Below are positions 33,646 through 43,029 of a stretch of DNA of 64,000 nt, piece after piece. Numbering within the stretch: position 1 is the stretch's first letter; each line of letters opens with the position of its first letter. Both the position numbers and the translations under genes were made by a program. The notes below the pieces were generated by a model. It was given only the letters and a program-made list of their open reading frames with translations. It had not been told where the DNA came from and did no database searches. The DNA comes from Oleiphilus sp. GTDB lineage: Bacteria; Pseudomonadota; Gammaproteobacteria; Pseudomonadales; Oleiphilaceae. The stretch covers positions 39,295 to 103,294 of the forward strand of contig PZPK01000015.1 in the NCBI GenBank assembly GCA_006212045.1, written 5' to 3'.

Positions 33646-35421
33646 ATGGCCATTCAACACGATATCGACAATCTGGATCTGTTTGAGTCCAACCGCATTA
33701 GTTTGGTTGAGGCCCAGACGGTGGTGCCAGAGCCGCTGACGCTTGAGCAAAAGATTGAGCGGACCACGCAGGTGATCCATGGTCTTTTAGCCGACTCTCA
33801 GAACCTGGTTGTCGCCTTCAGTGGCGGAAAAGATTCGAGCGTTCTTGCCAACATCTTTCTGCAGGCCTTGCGTAGTTATGTGGCACTACATGGGAGTGCA
33901 CCACAGTGCTTGATCGTTCATTCAAACACGTTGATCGAGAACCCTCTCGTCGAGTTATACGCTAAGGGTGAGCTGAACAAGATTCGCGCCTTCTGTACTA
34001 AGCATGATTTACCGGTGCAGGTGGATGTCGTGAGCCCCAATACCTCAAACAACTACCTGGTCAATATTATCGGGGGCAGAATGATTGCGGTTGATGCGCT
34101 CACAGATTCGTCGTGCAGCGTCATGATGAAGGTCAACCCGATCAACAAACACAAATCTCGTGTTCTGAAGCAGTTTGGCAAGCACAATGTCACATCCCTT
34201 GTGGGAACACGCTTTGATGAGAGCGCACTAAGGGCTCGAAAAATGTCCGAAAGACAGGACTCCTGGATCGACGTGGTGGTCAATGAAGCAGGAGAGCGAG
34301 TGCTGTGCCCCATAGCCGATTTTACGCTCGATGATGTGTTCTTTTACATTGGCTACGTTCGGTCCGAGAAGATTGACTGCTATAGCGACTTTACCGATCT
34401 GGTGGACATCTATAGTGAAGCCAACGGGGGTGATTGCATGGTGAATGTCTACGCCTCTGGTAAAGCGAGTTCTACACCGTGCGGCGCACGTACAGGCTGT
34501 CATCAGTGTTTGCGTGCTGAAGACCGGTCTATGGTTAACATGCTGGAAGATCCCAAGAACCAGTTTATGCAACCGCTGTTTGCCCTGCGTAATTATATCA
34601 AGGACAACCAGTATGACCCATCCAAACGCAACTGGCTGGGCCGCTCTGTCTCGGACGAAGGCACCGTGCGCATTGCCGCCAACGCTTATTCTCCGGCCTA
34701 TTGTGAAGAGTTACTTCGCATTGTTCTGACCATCCAAATGCGTGAAAACCGTGCTGCGGATGACCGGGGCATCGCCCCTCGGTTCATGCTCCTGCGCTAT
34801 GAAGACTTAATCGCCATTGAAGTGCTTTGGAGCCGGTATGGCTATCACCCGGCCGCCTCCGTCATGCAGATTTTTGATGAGGTGGTCCATCAAGGTATTG
34901 AAACCGATATCCCTGAGGTTAAGGTTGTCCATTCCTCGCAGGACTTCCCTAAGTTCACTGCCAACATCCCCTTTAAGGATGCTGAGTACGACGCCCATAT
35001 TCATGGGCTGCGTGATGTCGAGGCCATCCAAGCGGACTGTGAGCGCACAGTGCCCAAGAAAGATGGCCGGCTGTATTCCGATGTCAACACAGACGTGGAG
35101 TTTGGTGTGGATCCGGAAGCGGCCGAACTGTTCTTTGAGTTCGAGCTTGATGCTTTTCTGAAGATGTATGCCAAGCGTAACAGCAGCCCTAGCACCGTAT
35201 ACCACTATTTTATGCGCCTGGGGGTCGTGTCGCTGAGCAAAGGCGGGCACTCCGAGAATGACCGGATGTTGCGCATGGGGAACCTGATCTTTCGCAAGAA
35301 TCTGGGTGGCATTCTGAACGACCCGCACGCACTCGTGGAAGCCTTAACCGGCAAGCCATTGACGTCTCTGAATCAGCGATTCGAAGAGGATCAGATGTGC
35401 TTGTTTGAGCAGCTCGCTTAG
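33646..35421 (+). CDS. DndC-like PAPS-reductase-family sulfurtransferase (591 aa)
   Basis: SGGKDS at 59-64 is the ATP-pyrophosphatase P-loop of the PAPS-reductase family. Cys279, Cys285 and Cys288 (TPCGARTGCHQC), with Cys157 or Cys264, are well placed for the 4Fe-4S cluster of DndC-type proteins. DndC activates DNA for phosphorothioate sulfur insertion with the help of a cysteine desulfurase. The C-terminal 240 residues are extra compared with the core. dndB, dndD and dndE are absent nearby, so this is a stand-alone homologue. The ribosome site is weak. Confidence 0.72.
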   Translation: MAIQHDIDNLDLFESNRISLVEAQTVVPEPLTLEQKIERTTQVIHGLLADSQNLVVAFSGGKDSSVLANIFLQALRSYVALHGSAPQCLIVHSNTLIENPLVELYAKGELNKIRAFCTKHDLPVQVDVVSPNTSNNYLVNIIGGRMIAVDALTDSSCSVMMKVNPINKHKSRVLKQFGKHNVTSLVGTRFDESALRARKMSERQDSWIDVVVNEAGERVLCPIADFTLDDVFFYIGYVRSEKIDCYSDFTDLVDIYSEANGGDCMVNVYASGKASSTPCGARTGCHQCLRAEDRSMVNMLEDPKNQFMQPLFALRNYIKDNQYDPSKRNWLGRSVSDEGTVRIAANAYSPAYCEELLRIVLTIQMRENRAADDRGIAPRFMLLRYEDLIAIEVLWSRYGYHPAASVMQIFDEVVHQGIETDIPEVKVVHSSQDFPKFTANIPFKDAEYDAHIHGLRDVEAIQADCERTVPKKDGRLYSDVNTDVEFGVDPEAAELFFEFELDAFLKMYAKRNSSPSTVYHYFMRLGVVSLSKGGHSENDRMLRMGNLIFRKNLGGILNDPHALVEALTGKPLTSLNQRFEEDQMCLFEQLA

Positions 35422-35486
35422 CGTTTCGAATAGAAAAAGGATTTTCCAGCGCCTGCGTAAGATGGATGTATTGAGGAGGGACGCAT

Positions 35487-35675
35487 ATGTCAAAGCACAC
35501 TGCCATTGAACAGCAAGCATCGAAGGTTCGAACTCTTTACGCACGTCATCAGCGGTGCACTGCAGAGTATGAAAGGGAGTTCGCGATACTCCATCAAATG
35601 CGCCTTGATCAAATGGCCGCTGAGTTTCGGTCCTCACGCGGTCTTTCAGATCACGCTAAGACGCCATATGACTAG
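35487..35675 (+). CDS. Small helical protein (62 aa)
   Basis: GAGGAGGG precedes the ATG. Helical, basic N-terminal half. Lies between the DndC-like and methyltransferase genes in the same direction; may be an accessory subunit of either. Confidence 0.55.
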   Translation: MSKHTAIEQQASKVRTLYARHQRCTAEYEREFAILHQMRLDQMAAEFRSSRGLSDHAKTPYD

Positions 35676-35725
35676 AGGGCAGAGTGCCCTGCCCCACTAT
35701 TTTAACCTCACAACAGGAATGACTC

Positions 35726-37345
35726 ATGAACGCATGCACCATGGTTGCCACACTGAAACAGCATAACCAGGATTACGAATGGTATCCCACCACCGAGGAA
35801 ATGCTGGCCTGCATTCGCAAGGATTTGGATAACACGTTTCGATATGATGCACCGGACGTGCTGGATTGCGGGGCTGGAGATGGCCGGGCGCTGAAGGCGC
35901 TCACCGACGGTAAAAAGTATGCGATTGAACGCTCAAAGATACTGATTTCAACACTGCCCCATGATGTGTTTATTCTGGGGACCGACTTTCATGAGCAAAC
36001 CCTGATCGACAAACGTGTTTCGGCTGTCTTTTGTAATCCGCCTTACAAGGAGTTTGTACAGTGGATGCTGAAGCTGATTAAAGAGGCCAATGCCGGTGTG
36101 CTGTATATGGTTGTGCCGAAGCGCTGGAAAACCAATCAGGCCATCAATGAACAAATTAAACAGCGCCATGCCGAGGCGAAGGTGCTTACCTCATCCACAT
36201 TTATTACCGCGGATCGGGCTGCCCGGGTAGATGTTGATGTTGTCAGAATCTCGTTGGGGCATTGCACCCGGGCTGAACGCCCTCACCCATTTATCGACCC
36301 CTTCAATACCTGGATTAACGAGAACTTCCCGACCACGGCGAATGAACATTACTCGGAGTATGGACAGAAACAACAAGCCCGTAAGGACACGCAAGAGCAT
36401 GTGAATCAGGAGCTGGTTGCTGGTGGTGATTTGGTGGAAGTACTCGAGAACCATTATCGGCAGCAGCTCGCTACGCTCTTGAATAACTATCAGACGCTGA
36501 GCGCTCTGGATCCGTTTATCTTTTCTGAGATGAATATTACCGTTTCTCAGATCAAAGGTAGTTTGGCCAAGCGGATTAGCGGGCTTAAAGATCTGTACTG
36601 GGAAGAGTTCTTTAACCGACTGGATGTCATCACAACGCGATTGTCGAGTACCCATCGCGAAATGATGATTAAGAAGCTCACCAGTCACACACACGTCGAT
36701 TTTACTCGCTCCAATGCTCGCGCCATTACGATTTGGGCGATCAAGAACGCCAACCTGTGCCTTGATCAACAGATTATCGATCTGGTCGAGCGTATGGCTG
36801 AGAAAGCAAACGTCACCCTCTACAAGTCCAATAAAATGACGTTTGGTGAGGAGAATTGGCGGTACTTGGTGCATAAACAGATTCTGGTGCGGTACCAACT
36901 GGACTACCGGGTCGTATTAACCTCGTGTGGCGGTGTGACGGAATCGGGTTTAAGTGATAATGCGCGCAGCTTTATCGGAGATATCTGCATTGTGGCAAAC
37001 AGTCTTGGTTTTCTGAATGAAGGCGTCGGCCGGATTGATACGCTCTCGTGGGAGCGAAATCAACGCCATGAGTTTTTCTATCGCCGGGTTGGGGATGCCA
37101 CTGAGCATGTTCTGTTTGATGTACGGGGGTTCTTCAACGGCAATCTCCACATCCGATTTGCGCCGGCGTTTCTTGAGCGGTTGAATGTCGAATTTGGCAG
37201 GCTGAAAGGCTGGCTCAAAGATAAACAGGAAGCGGTACAGGAGACCGGGATTGATCCGGATGTGATCGAAAGTTGCTTTGATTCAGTGACTAAAATCACC
37301 CCTAGCACACTGCAAAAGGTACCAGAGCTGGCTAACTTGGTTTAG
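35726..37345 (+). CDS. Adenine-type DNA methyltransferase with DUF4942-like domain (539 aa)
   Basis: VLDCGAGDGRAL (about 45-56) is the SAM-binding motif and NPPY (104-107) the catalytic motif of N6-adenine/N4-cytosine methyltransferases. The C-terminal about 280 residues resemble the DUF4942 extension found on such enzymes (ending near VRGFFNGNLHIRF...LNVEFGRLKGWL). CAGGAATG precedes the ATG. No endonuclease gene is adjacent. Co-directional with the DndC-like gene, which suggests a joint DNA-modification role. Confidence 0.78.
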   Translation: MNACTMVATLKQHNQDYEWYPTTEEMLACIRKDLDNTFRYDAPDVLDCGAGDGRALKALTDGKKYAIERSKILISTLPHDVFILGTDFHEQTLIDKRVSAVFCNPPYKEFVQWMLKLIKEANAGVLYMVVPKRWKTNQAINEQIKQRHAEAKVLTSSTFITADRAARVDVDVVRISLGHCTRAERPHPFIDPFNTWINENFPTTANEHYSEYGQKQQARKDTQEHVNQELVAGGDLVEVLENHYRQQLATLLNNYQTLSALDPFIFSEMNITVSQIKGSLAKRISGLKDLYWEEFFNRLDVITTRLSSTHREMMIKKLTSHTHVDFTRSNARAITIWAIKNANLCLDQQIIDLVERMAEKANVTLYKSNKMTFGEENWRYLVHKQILVRYQLDYRVVLTSCGGVTESGLSDNARSFIGDICIVANSLGFLNEGVGRIDTLSWERNQRHEFFYRRVGDATEHVLFDVRGFFNGNLHIRFAPAFLERLNVEFGRLKGWLKDKQEAVQETGIDPDVIESCFDSVTKITPSTLQKVPELANLV

Positions 37346-37406
37346 AAAAGAAAACCTGGATGACATAGGACAATAGGGTCATTGCTGTTACCCACTTGGA
37401 GTCCTT

Positions 37407-37880
37407 ATGCAACAACAACCACTAATTCGAACCATTCCTGCGAATCTGCACGAACTTACCGTTGAACAGGCAAGTAAGGTGCTATGGCGTAAGGTGGAGA
37501 CACCGCTGGTGAGTTTTGATGACTATTGCAGGAACGAAGGTTATCCAGGCATCTTTGAGAAAGCCTTAAACGGGCTGTTGGCGGAAGTATTTCTGCCCTG
37601 TACCCGGGGGAGCACTTCGAATCATAAGAAAGTGTCTCGTGGAAAGAAGGATCAGGAGAAATATGAGGAGCTGAAGCAGGCCTATGCAGACGCGGTTGAA
37701 TCGGGGGCGATTGGTACTAAACAGGAGTATTTCGAGTTGGATCTTTCCAGAGACTGTGATATGGCGCATGTACGGATAGCGCTGAGGCGAGCGACCCAGA
37801 AAGCACTGCGCAAGGGGTTGCCGGTACCGGAACATAATCTTCGTTTGGTGGGCGCGATGAAAAGTGATGCTGCCGCATAA
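37407..37880 (+). CDS. Hypothetical protein (157 aa)
   Basis: TTGGAG precedes the ATG. Basic middle region (HKKVSRGKKDQEKYEELK) suggests nucleic-acid contact. Last gene of the DndC-like/methyltransferase run. No family recognised. Confidence 0.5.
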   Translation: MQQQPLIRTIPANLHELTVEQASKVLWRKVETPLVSFDDYCRNEGYPGIFEKALNGLLAEVFLPCTRGSTSNHKKVSRGKKDQEKYEELKQAYADAVESGAIGTKQEYFELDLSRDCDMAHVRIALRRATQKALRKGLPVPEHNLRLVGAMKSDAAA

Positions 37881-37966
37881 ATATAACTGGCATCTAAGCC
37901 ACATTTACTGGGTTTTATCGCTGTTGGCATTCGCCTTGTTCGGTCAATATAGATTAAATTAAGTAA

Positions 37967-38047
37967 CGGCGTATATATTCTAGTTTTAGGGCGTACACAA
38001 CCTACCTTGTTAGAAGGTATGCCCTACCATATCAATTAATACGCCCT
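37967..38047. repeat. Second iteron cluster, two inverted pairs
   Basis: Two direct copies start at 37967 (CGGCGTATATATTC) and 37989 (GGGCGTACACAACC), and two inverted copies have GCCC at 38021 and 38043. Spacing within each pair is 22 bp, the same as in the origin iterons at 54.5 kb. This looks like an initiator-binding control locus or an auxiliary origin. It lies in a 220-base gap between convergent genes. Confidence 0.6.
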
Positions 38048-38102
38048 ACGAATTGAAGCACAGGATTGGTGATCAGCCAGGGATTCTTCCGGCATACGAA
38101 TC

Positions 38103-38468
38103 CTAATTCATGTGTCTCAACTGATCTACGGCCCTGTGCGTGCATTCCAAATCATAGGTTGAGCAATTCATGATGCCGAAAGGATCGGGTGTACGCTCGT
38201 CCTTGTAAAGCGACACACTAAGCACAAACAGGCCTACGGAAATTATCAGCAAGACAACGCCGCCACCAATATGTGGTGTCCAAAGACTATTCATAAAGTT
38301 TGAAAATGGGTGGACTATCAAAGCGAAGGCGAGCACGTTATACAGGATCGCCGTATTGTCATCCAGGCTAGTGTCGATATCAAAAGCGCTCAGAAGAAGG
38401 TAGGAAAGAAAGAACGACATGGCGGCGGAGGACGCCGCGCCTACAAGTATTTTTAGCAATTCAAGCAT
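38103..38468 (-). CDS. Membrane protein (121 aa)
   Basis: ATG at 38468 with ATGGAGCTTGG upstream; an alternative start at 38483 lacks a ribosome site. Three or four hydrophobic helices and a C-terminal soluble tail with two cysteines. No family recognised. Confidence 0.5.
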   Translation of the reverse strand: MLELLKILVGAASSAAMSFFLSYLLLSAFDIDTSLDDNTAILYNVLAFALIVHPFSNFMNSLWTPHIGGGVVLLIISVGLFVLSVSLYKDERTPDPFGIMNCSTYDLECTHRAVDQLRHMN

Positions 38469-38774
38469 ATATCCAAGCTCCATATTCTATAAGTACAAAA
38501 CATCGATACTGCTTAATTAACTGCTGATTTGAATACTATATCGTTTGGCATTGTGAGAGCAATGGTTCCGCCGACACTACCCATACACCCCTACCCTCAG
38601 AGAGAGAACTACCGTCTATTCGCACCGGATCCAATCACATTATCAATTACGGTGTTTACTTTTAATTCCTTTGTCTTTCGACCGTCATTAAAAGGGTTTA
38701 TCGAATGCATGATTGTCTCAGACGAATCATGAACCGCTGACGCTCTAAGGCTGAAACAAATGCAACTGCGCAAA

Positions 38775-39089
38775 CTATGGATCATTGCCCGATGGTGTTT
38801 GCTTTGGCGTCTTTGCTCGTTTCTTTGGTTGTTGTTTTTTAGACAGACTTTTTTCAGTAAGCGTACTTCCTGATTGGGGGTTATTCCTTAGATATTCGTT
38901 CTCGGCTTCGATTAGGTCGTTTATAAACGCAGCGCCGAATTGATCGTCCGGAACAAGAGGTAGAAGGGTTACATCTGGCTGATTAGCCGTTAACGGGTGC
39001 TCTTTCATATGGGGGTTTAAATAATCGTTCTGGGATTCGCTGGGATACTGTGACTTGGATTCGGCGACTTTATTGGTCGCTCTGGTCAC
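38775..39089 (-). CDS. Possible hypothetical protein (104 aa)
   Basis: Low-complexity, basic C-terminus (KKQQPKKRAKTPKQ). A GTG start at 39089 would sit just after GATAAT, and an internal ATG at 39008 lacks a ribosome site. The case for translation is weak. Confidence 0.3.
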   Translation of the reverse strand: MTRATNKVAESKSQYPSESQNDYLNPHMKEHPLTANQPDVTLLPLVPDDQFGAAFINDLIEAENEYLRNNPQSGSTLTEKSLSKKQQPKKRAKTPKQTPSGNDP

Positions 39090-39117
39090 TATTATCTTTT
39101 ATTTTGTGGAGAATATC

Positions 39118-39750
39118 ATGGATAAGGTTTCCCATTTTTTCGCGTATCTTTCACGTCTGAAATACATCAAGCGCTGGGCGGTAATGCGCAATGCCCAAGA
39201 AGAGGATGTAGCCGTTCACTCCTGGGAGGTTGGCACGATCGCGTTCGCGTTAGGGGTAATTCACAACAGTGGTGATGGCATTGTCGTTGATCCCTACAGG
39301 CTTGCAACACTGGGCCTATTTCACGATTCCACCGAGGTGGCGACGGGTGACGGAATTAGCGGGGTGAAAACTTTTAGCAGGCGTATATCGGACGCTTTCA
39401 AAGAACTGGATACTGTTGCCGAGGGTATCCTGATCGATTTATTGCCCGACACTATGAAGGACGCGTTTGCTGAAGTGTTGAAGCACAGCGTTGACCCGGT
39501 TGAGCGCAAACTGGTAAAAGCTGCTGACCTCATCTCTGCATTGATTAAATGTCGCATTGAGGAGTCAACCGGCAACAAGGACTTTCACCATGCTGCGAGA
39601 CGTATTCACGCGCGTATTGAAGCTATGGAATGCGATGCGGCCAATCAGTTTATCAACGTTTTTGTGCCAAGCTACTCACTTCCTCTCGATTCATTAGTCG
39701 ATGTTGAAAAGGATAATCTTGAAGCGATGGGGGATGTTGTCCGCTTCTAG
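39118..39750 (+). CDS. YfbR-like 5'-deoxynucleotidase (210 aa)
   Basis: ATG at 39118 after GTGGAG; an earlier in-frame start would add a hydrophobic segment that the family lacks. His34, His69-Asp70 and Asp137 match the HD residues of YfbR, and RWAVMRN matches its N-terminal motif. YfbR dephosphorylates dNMPs. A plasmid copy might change nucleotide pools or counter nucleotide-based defence. It is longer than YfbR by about ten residues at the C-terminus. Confidence 0.85.
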   Translation: MDKVSHFFAYLSRLKYIKRWAVMRNAQEEDVAVHSWEVGTIAFALGVIHNSGDGIVVDPYRLATLGLFHDSTEVATGDGISGVKTFSRRISDAFKELDTVAEGILIDLLPDTMKDAFAEVLKHSVDPVERKLVKAADLISALIKCRIEESTGNKDFHHAARRIHARIEAMECDAANQFINVFVPSYSLPLDSLVDVEKDNLEAMGDVVRF

Positions 39751-39859
39751 GAATACTTGTAATACCTATGTCCACGCCAAATGGCTTTGGGCTGCCCACG
39801 GTTTCATCCCTGTTTGTTGTCTACTAAAAAATGCGTTTCCAATCAGGGTAATTAAATAA

Positions 39860-39874
39860 TACTATGCAATAATA
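39860..39874 (+). promoter_or_regulatory. Shared 15-bp element, site 3
   Basis: TACTATGCAATAATA, 93 bases upstream of the lipoprotein start at 39967. GGATAATATA follows and could be a separate -10 box. Confidence 0.55.
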
Positions 39875-39966
39875 CGGATAATATATGGTTAGTGGTGATC
39901 GATACGGTCGCGGTTGTACTGATCACCTCATTCAATAACCAACTTGAACTTCTGGGAGATTACCTC

Positions 39967-40962
39967 ATGAAAAACTTTCTTATTGCGTTCACTCTGATTG
40001 CACTTGTAGGTTGTGGTGGAGGTGGCGGTAGTGCGCCTTCATCCAAAAGTAAGGCTGACGTCAAATCAGCGTCCGATCTCACCTTTGCTATGCCGCGGTC
40101 TCAGGAAGGTGCCCTAACTGAGCTGGTTGCAAAGGACACGGTACTAGGCCTTGTTGAGGTATTCGGAAGCTTTATCGAATTCAATGATGACTTCGTAAGC
40201 TCTGGGAGTGTTTACATCGATCCAGCGGCGGACGCGTATGTGACTGGTCTATACAACTGTGATCAGTCCGGTCTACTTGAGCTGATCCACGATGCGCCAA
40301 GTAAATTGTTTGTCGATAACTTTCGGGTGTATGGTGCTGGTGATAAAGGGACATGGGAGCATATCGAGTGTGACGATGATAATGTGTCGTCTGGTTTCGT
40401 GATCGATGGGAAGACAACGATTACGGTTTCATCCGGTGTGACAGATGGTTTCACAGTCTATCGTGATAATACGCAGTTCTTGATTGAGCATGAGGCCCAT
40501 GGAACAGGCTCCAGCACCGGTTCTGAGCTGCTGTTCCTGCGCGATGGGAGCGCGATCTACTCGGTATTCACAGACCGCACAGAGTTCACAACCGACTACT
40601 ATGGCTACCTTCGGAATACCTTTTCTGACTCGTTTAGCTATGTTCTGATTGATGCCGATCTGGTTGTTGACGATGCCAACACTTTCTCCAGTTCACCAGT
40701 GCTGCGCGATCTGAAAGCCGAAGCACCGTTTGACGTTGAGATCGGCAGGACAGGTATGCGCGTTAATGTCGATATCGAATCGCCGGTTCGCATGCGTAAG
40801 TTTGGCAACGATGGGATCGAGGCAGGGGTAGTAACCGTTCGGGGTCATAGGGGAACGCTGAAGTTCTACGTATACAATGACCACATTGAATATTACTTTG
40901 ATCAGGGTGATGATGGTATCTTCGAAATTAATGAAGTGATCACGGAAGACGAGTATAAGTAG
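39967..40962 (+). CDS. Lipoprotein (331 aa)
   Basis: ATG at 39967, with TGGGAGATTACC upstream. Signal ends in LVGC followed by GGGGGS, a typical lipobox. The mature protein is beta-rich and acidic with repeated Asp/Gly turns and ends in a DQGDDGIFEINEV segment that resembles an EF-hand-like calcium loop. Function unknown; surface or periplasmic. Confidence 0.65.
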   Translation: MKNFLIAFTLIALVGCGGGGGSAPSSKSKADVKSASDLTFAMPRSQEGALTELVAKDTVLGLVEVFGSFIEFNDDFVSSGSVYIDPAADAYVTGLYNCDQSGLLELIHDAPSKLFVDNFRVYGAGDKGTWEHIECDDDNVSSGFVIDGKTTITVSSGVTDGFTVYRDNTQFLIEHEAHGTGSSTGSELLFLRDGSAIYSVFTDRTEFTTDYYGYLRNTFSDSFSYVLIDADLVVDDANTFSSSPVLRDLKAEAPFDVEIGRTGMRVNVDIESPVRMRKFGNDGIEAGVVTVRGHRGTLKFYVYNDHIEYYFDQGDDGIFEINEVITEDEYK

Positions 40963-41047
40963 TCCTTGAATCTACGATTCTAAAAATGGTTTTATGCTTG
41001 TCCGGTAGAATAGGTATTCATCGATAACCTCAAGGGGTGGCAGGCAT

Positions 41048-42055
41048 ATGAATTCTTTTATTCGTCTCATCGTTGTATGTGTTTTTGCGATATTCTTTAC
41101 TGCGTGTGCTGTGGATCCAGCAACATATCAGGGCGCTAGAAAAGGAAAGCCAGAACGGGCACCAATTGTAAATCCGGATGTGGGGGTACGCGTTTCCTAT
41201 TTAGGCAAGGGATTAATTGAATCAGATGATCGTGTCGAAATTCTGGAGCACATCATCGGTCAGCCAATCGAGGAACTGGAGAATAAGCCTTGGATCAGCA
41301 AGCGAGCTGCTTCGGCAGGCCTAGCGACTGATATTGCAGTAGGTCAGCATAAGTCTCAGCTTGGTTCGACTGTTCGTTCGGCGGTTATTGGGGCAAGTGT
41401 TCTTGTTGATATTTTTGACTCCGATAGCTATGAAAATGTTAGTCAGGCTTTTTTACCCGAGGTTTTCAATGGCGAGCTTCTGGATACATATGAGAAGGCC
41501 AACGCAGCATTACGTTCCACCGTTGATAAAAAGATAAAGGGGATTGGTTCTGATCTTGGCTGGACGGTCCGGCGAATTGAGAACACCATCGAAGATGTGC
41601 TCCATTATGAAATGATTCCTTCAATTCATAGTGGTTACGCATACATTCCCGAGTCCATTATCCTTATGGTAGGAATTGGCCCTGCTCGCCCTATCACATT
41701 GTCAGAAGAGGAGAATGTCTTACTCGGGTTCACGCCCAAATGGGCGACTCCACTCGGTAATACTTTTAACCTCAGCTTGCTATTTGCCCCCAGATTCCCA
41801 GATCGCGAGCATAGTCACCGTGTTAACGAAGAAGGTAATTTGATGGTGAGCAACTATGGTTCAGGTGAAGTGACTAGGTTGGGTAGGAATATTATGCGCC
41901 TGTTCTATGATTCACCCTATTTCGTAAAAGGCTCTCAGTCAGTAGGGAATCGTTACATCGTCCATAATGGTAACCTTTACTCTCCTTCTCGCTCGGTGCG
42001 TGATGGCAGTTTTGTTCACTACTTGTATGATGAGGATAATTCTCTCGTCCCTTAG
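41048..42055 (+). CDS. Lipoprotein (335 aa)
   Basis: GGGTGGCAGG precedes the ATG. Lipobox FTAC at about residue 20. Mature part mixed alpha/beta, no recognised domain. Its last 164 bases overlap the antisense SGNH-like gene, a convergent overlap. Confidence 0.65.
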   Translation: MNSFIRLIVVCVFAIFFTACAVDPATYQGARKGKPERAPIVNPDVGVRVSYLGKGLIESDDRVEILEHIIGQPIEELENKPWISKRAASAGLATDIAVGQHKSQLGSTVRSAVIGASVLVDIFDSDSYENVSQAFLPEVFNGELLDTYEKANAALRSTVDKKIKGIGSDLGWTVRRIENTIEDVLHYEMIPSIHSGYAYIPESIILMVGIGPARPITLSEEENVLLGFTPKWATPLGNTFNLSLLFAPRFPDREHSHRVNEEGNLMVSNYGSGEVTRLGRNIMRLFYDSPYFVKGSQSVGNRYIVHNGNLYSPSRSVRDGSFVHYLYDEDNSLVP

Positions 42056-43001
42056 TCAGCGCAGACGCGGTGTTCTGGGACCTGATATTTTCTGAGGCAA
42101 GTACCTCAATAATTATTGCTGTTGAAACGTCTGCGTCAAAGTGTTTAGGGTCATACCATTTGTCCGGAAGCTGCGTTACTGGATGATCGGTGAAGTCATG
42201 GTACTGGCCTATTATATTATCCAGATTGTTTTTCCATTCGGTTTTAAAGTCTTTGAAGCGTCGTGATTGTACTGGTGGCACAGGAAGCAGTACGTAGATC
42301 GGCTGTACAGAATTCTGAAGCAGCTTTTCATGTATTGTTTTAAGGTTTTCATAGCTGCCAAGATATTCACCAGCGAACATTTCTTCTTCCTGAGCAGCTT
42401 CTTTAATGAAAAACGCAGCCTTTGTAGGCGCAAAGTATCCGTTCTCGATGTCATAAGTAATGCGTCTTTCGCGGGACTCACCGGTAAGCATTTTTGCTAT
42501 TTGATTCTTGAGTAGTGCGCTTAAATACAACCTGTGTGGCTGCTCTGATGTGACGAGGGGGTGCATGACGTACGTCAGGTTATTAGGAAATCTGCGATTC
42601 CAGGACGTTTCAAACTGCGCGATGTCCAAGCCAATAATTGCGTGTTTTGGAAGTTTTCCCTTTCTCTCCAGCATCCGAATAACGTCGAGCACCTCATCCA
42701 GCCTTGCAGAAAGAAAGGAGTAGTTGTAAACACTAGGACCTTGAACTGCGATCTCGAGATCGCGGGAGTCTATATTCCCGAGCCTGGAGGCTCCAAACAC
42801 CAGTATGTCATGTTCGGGTTGACTCAGAACGTACTCAGTTTTGAGGTAACGTTCGTTCAGTTGAGGCGAGTCAGACATTAGTGGGTTGTTAAAAAAACCA
42901 TATATATCTTCGCGATAATTGAACGTTGACATACATAGGATGTAAAGAATCAGGGCGCTAATCGTGAATATGCCGTAGATGTTCCAGTGACGTCGTAACA
43001 T
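41892..43001 (-). CDS. SGNH/AlgX-like acyl-transfer partner (369 aa)
   Basis: AAAGGG precedes the ATG. One N-terminal membrane anchor, then a periplasmic domain with ILVFGASRLGN, the block-I motif of SGNH hydrolases, and a late KHFD that could supply the catalytic His. Such proteins pair with MBOAT enzymes (DltB/DltD, AlgI/AlgJ) to O-acylate surface polymers. The last about 55 residues are low-complexity and antisense to the neighbouring lipoprotein gene, perhaps after loss of a stop codon. Confidence 0.65.
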   Translation of the reverse strand: MLRRHWNIYGIFTISALILYILCMSTFNYREDIYGFFNNPLMSDSPQLNERYLKTEYVLSQPEHDILVFGASRLGNIDSRDLEIAVQGPSVYNYSFLSARLDEVLDVIRMLERKGKLPKHAIIGLDIAQFETSWNRRFPNNLTYVMHPLVTSEQPHRLYLSALLKNQIAKMLTGESRERRITYDIENGYFAPTKAAFFIKEAAQEEEMFAGEYLGSYENLKTIHEKLLQNSVQPIYVLLPVPPVQSRRFKDFKTEWKNNLDNIIGQYHDFTDHPVTQLPDKWYDPKHFDADVSTAIIIEVLASENIRSQNTASALTKGRENYPHHTSSEQNCHHAPSEKESKGYHYGRCNDSLLTESLLRNRVNHRTGA

Positions 43002-43029
43002 GATTTATTGGCCCTTTGATTGGTACTTC

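Noticed and set aside
36191..36898. A 235-codon minus-strand frame opposite the DUF4942-type methyltransferase
   Set aside because: Antisense to a gene with intact catalytic motifs; no ribosome site and no recognisable domain.
38529..38732. A 67-codon plus-strand frame
   Set aside because: No ribosome site, composition unlike neighbours, and opposite to the promoter side of the membrane-protein gene.
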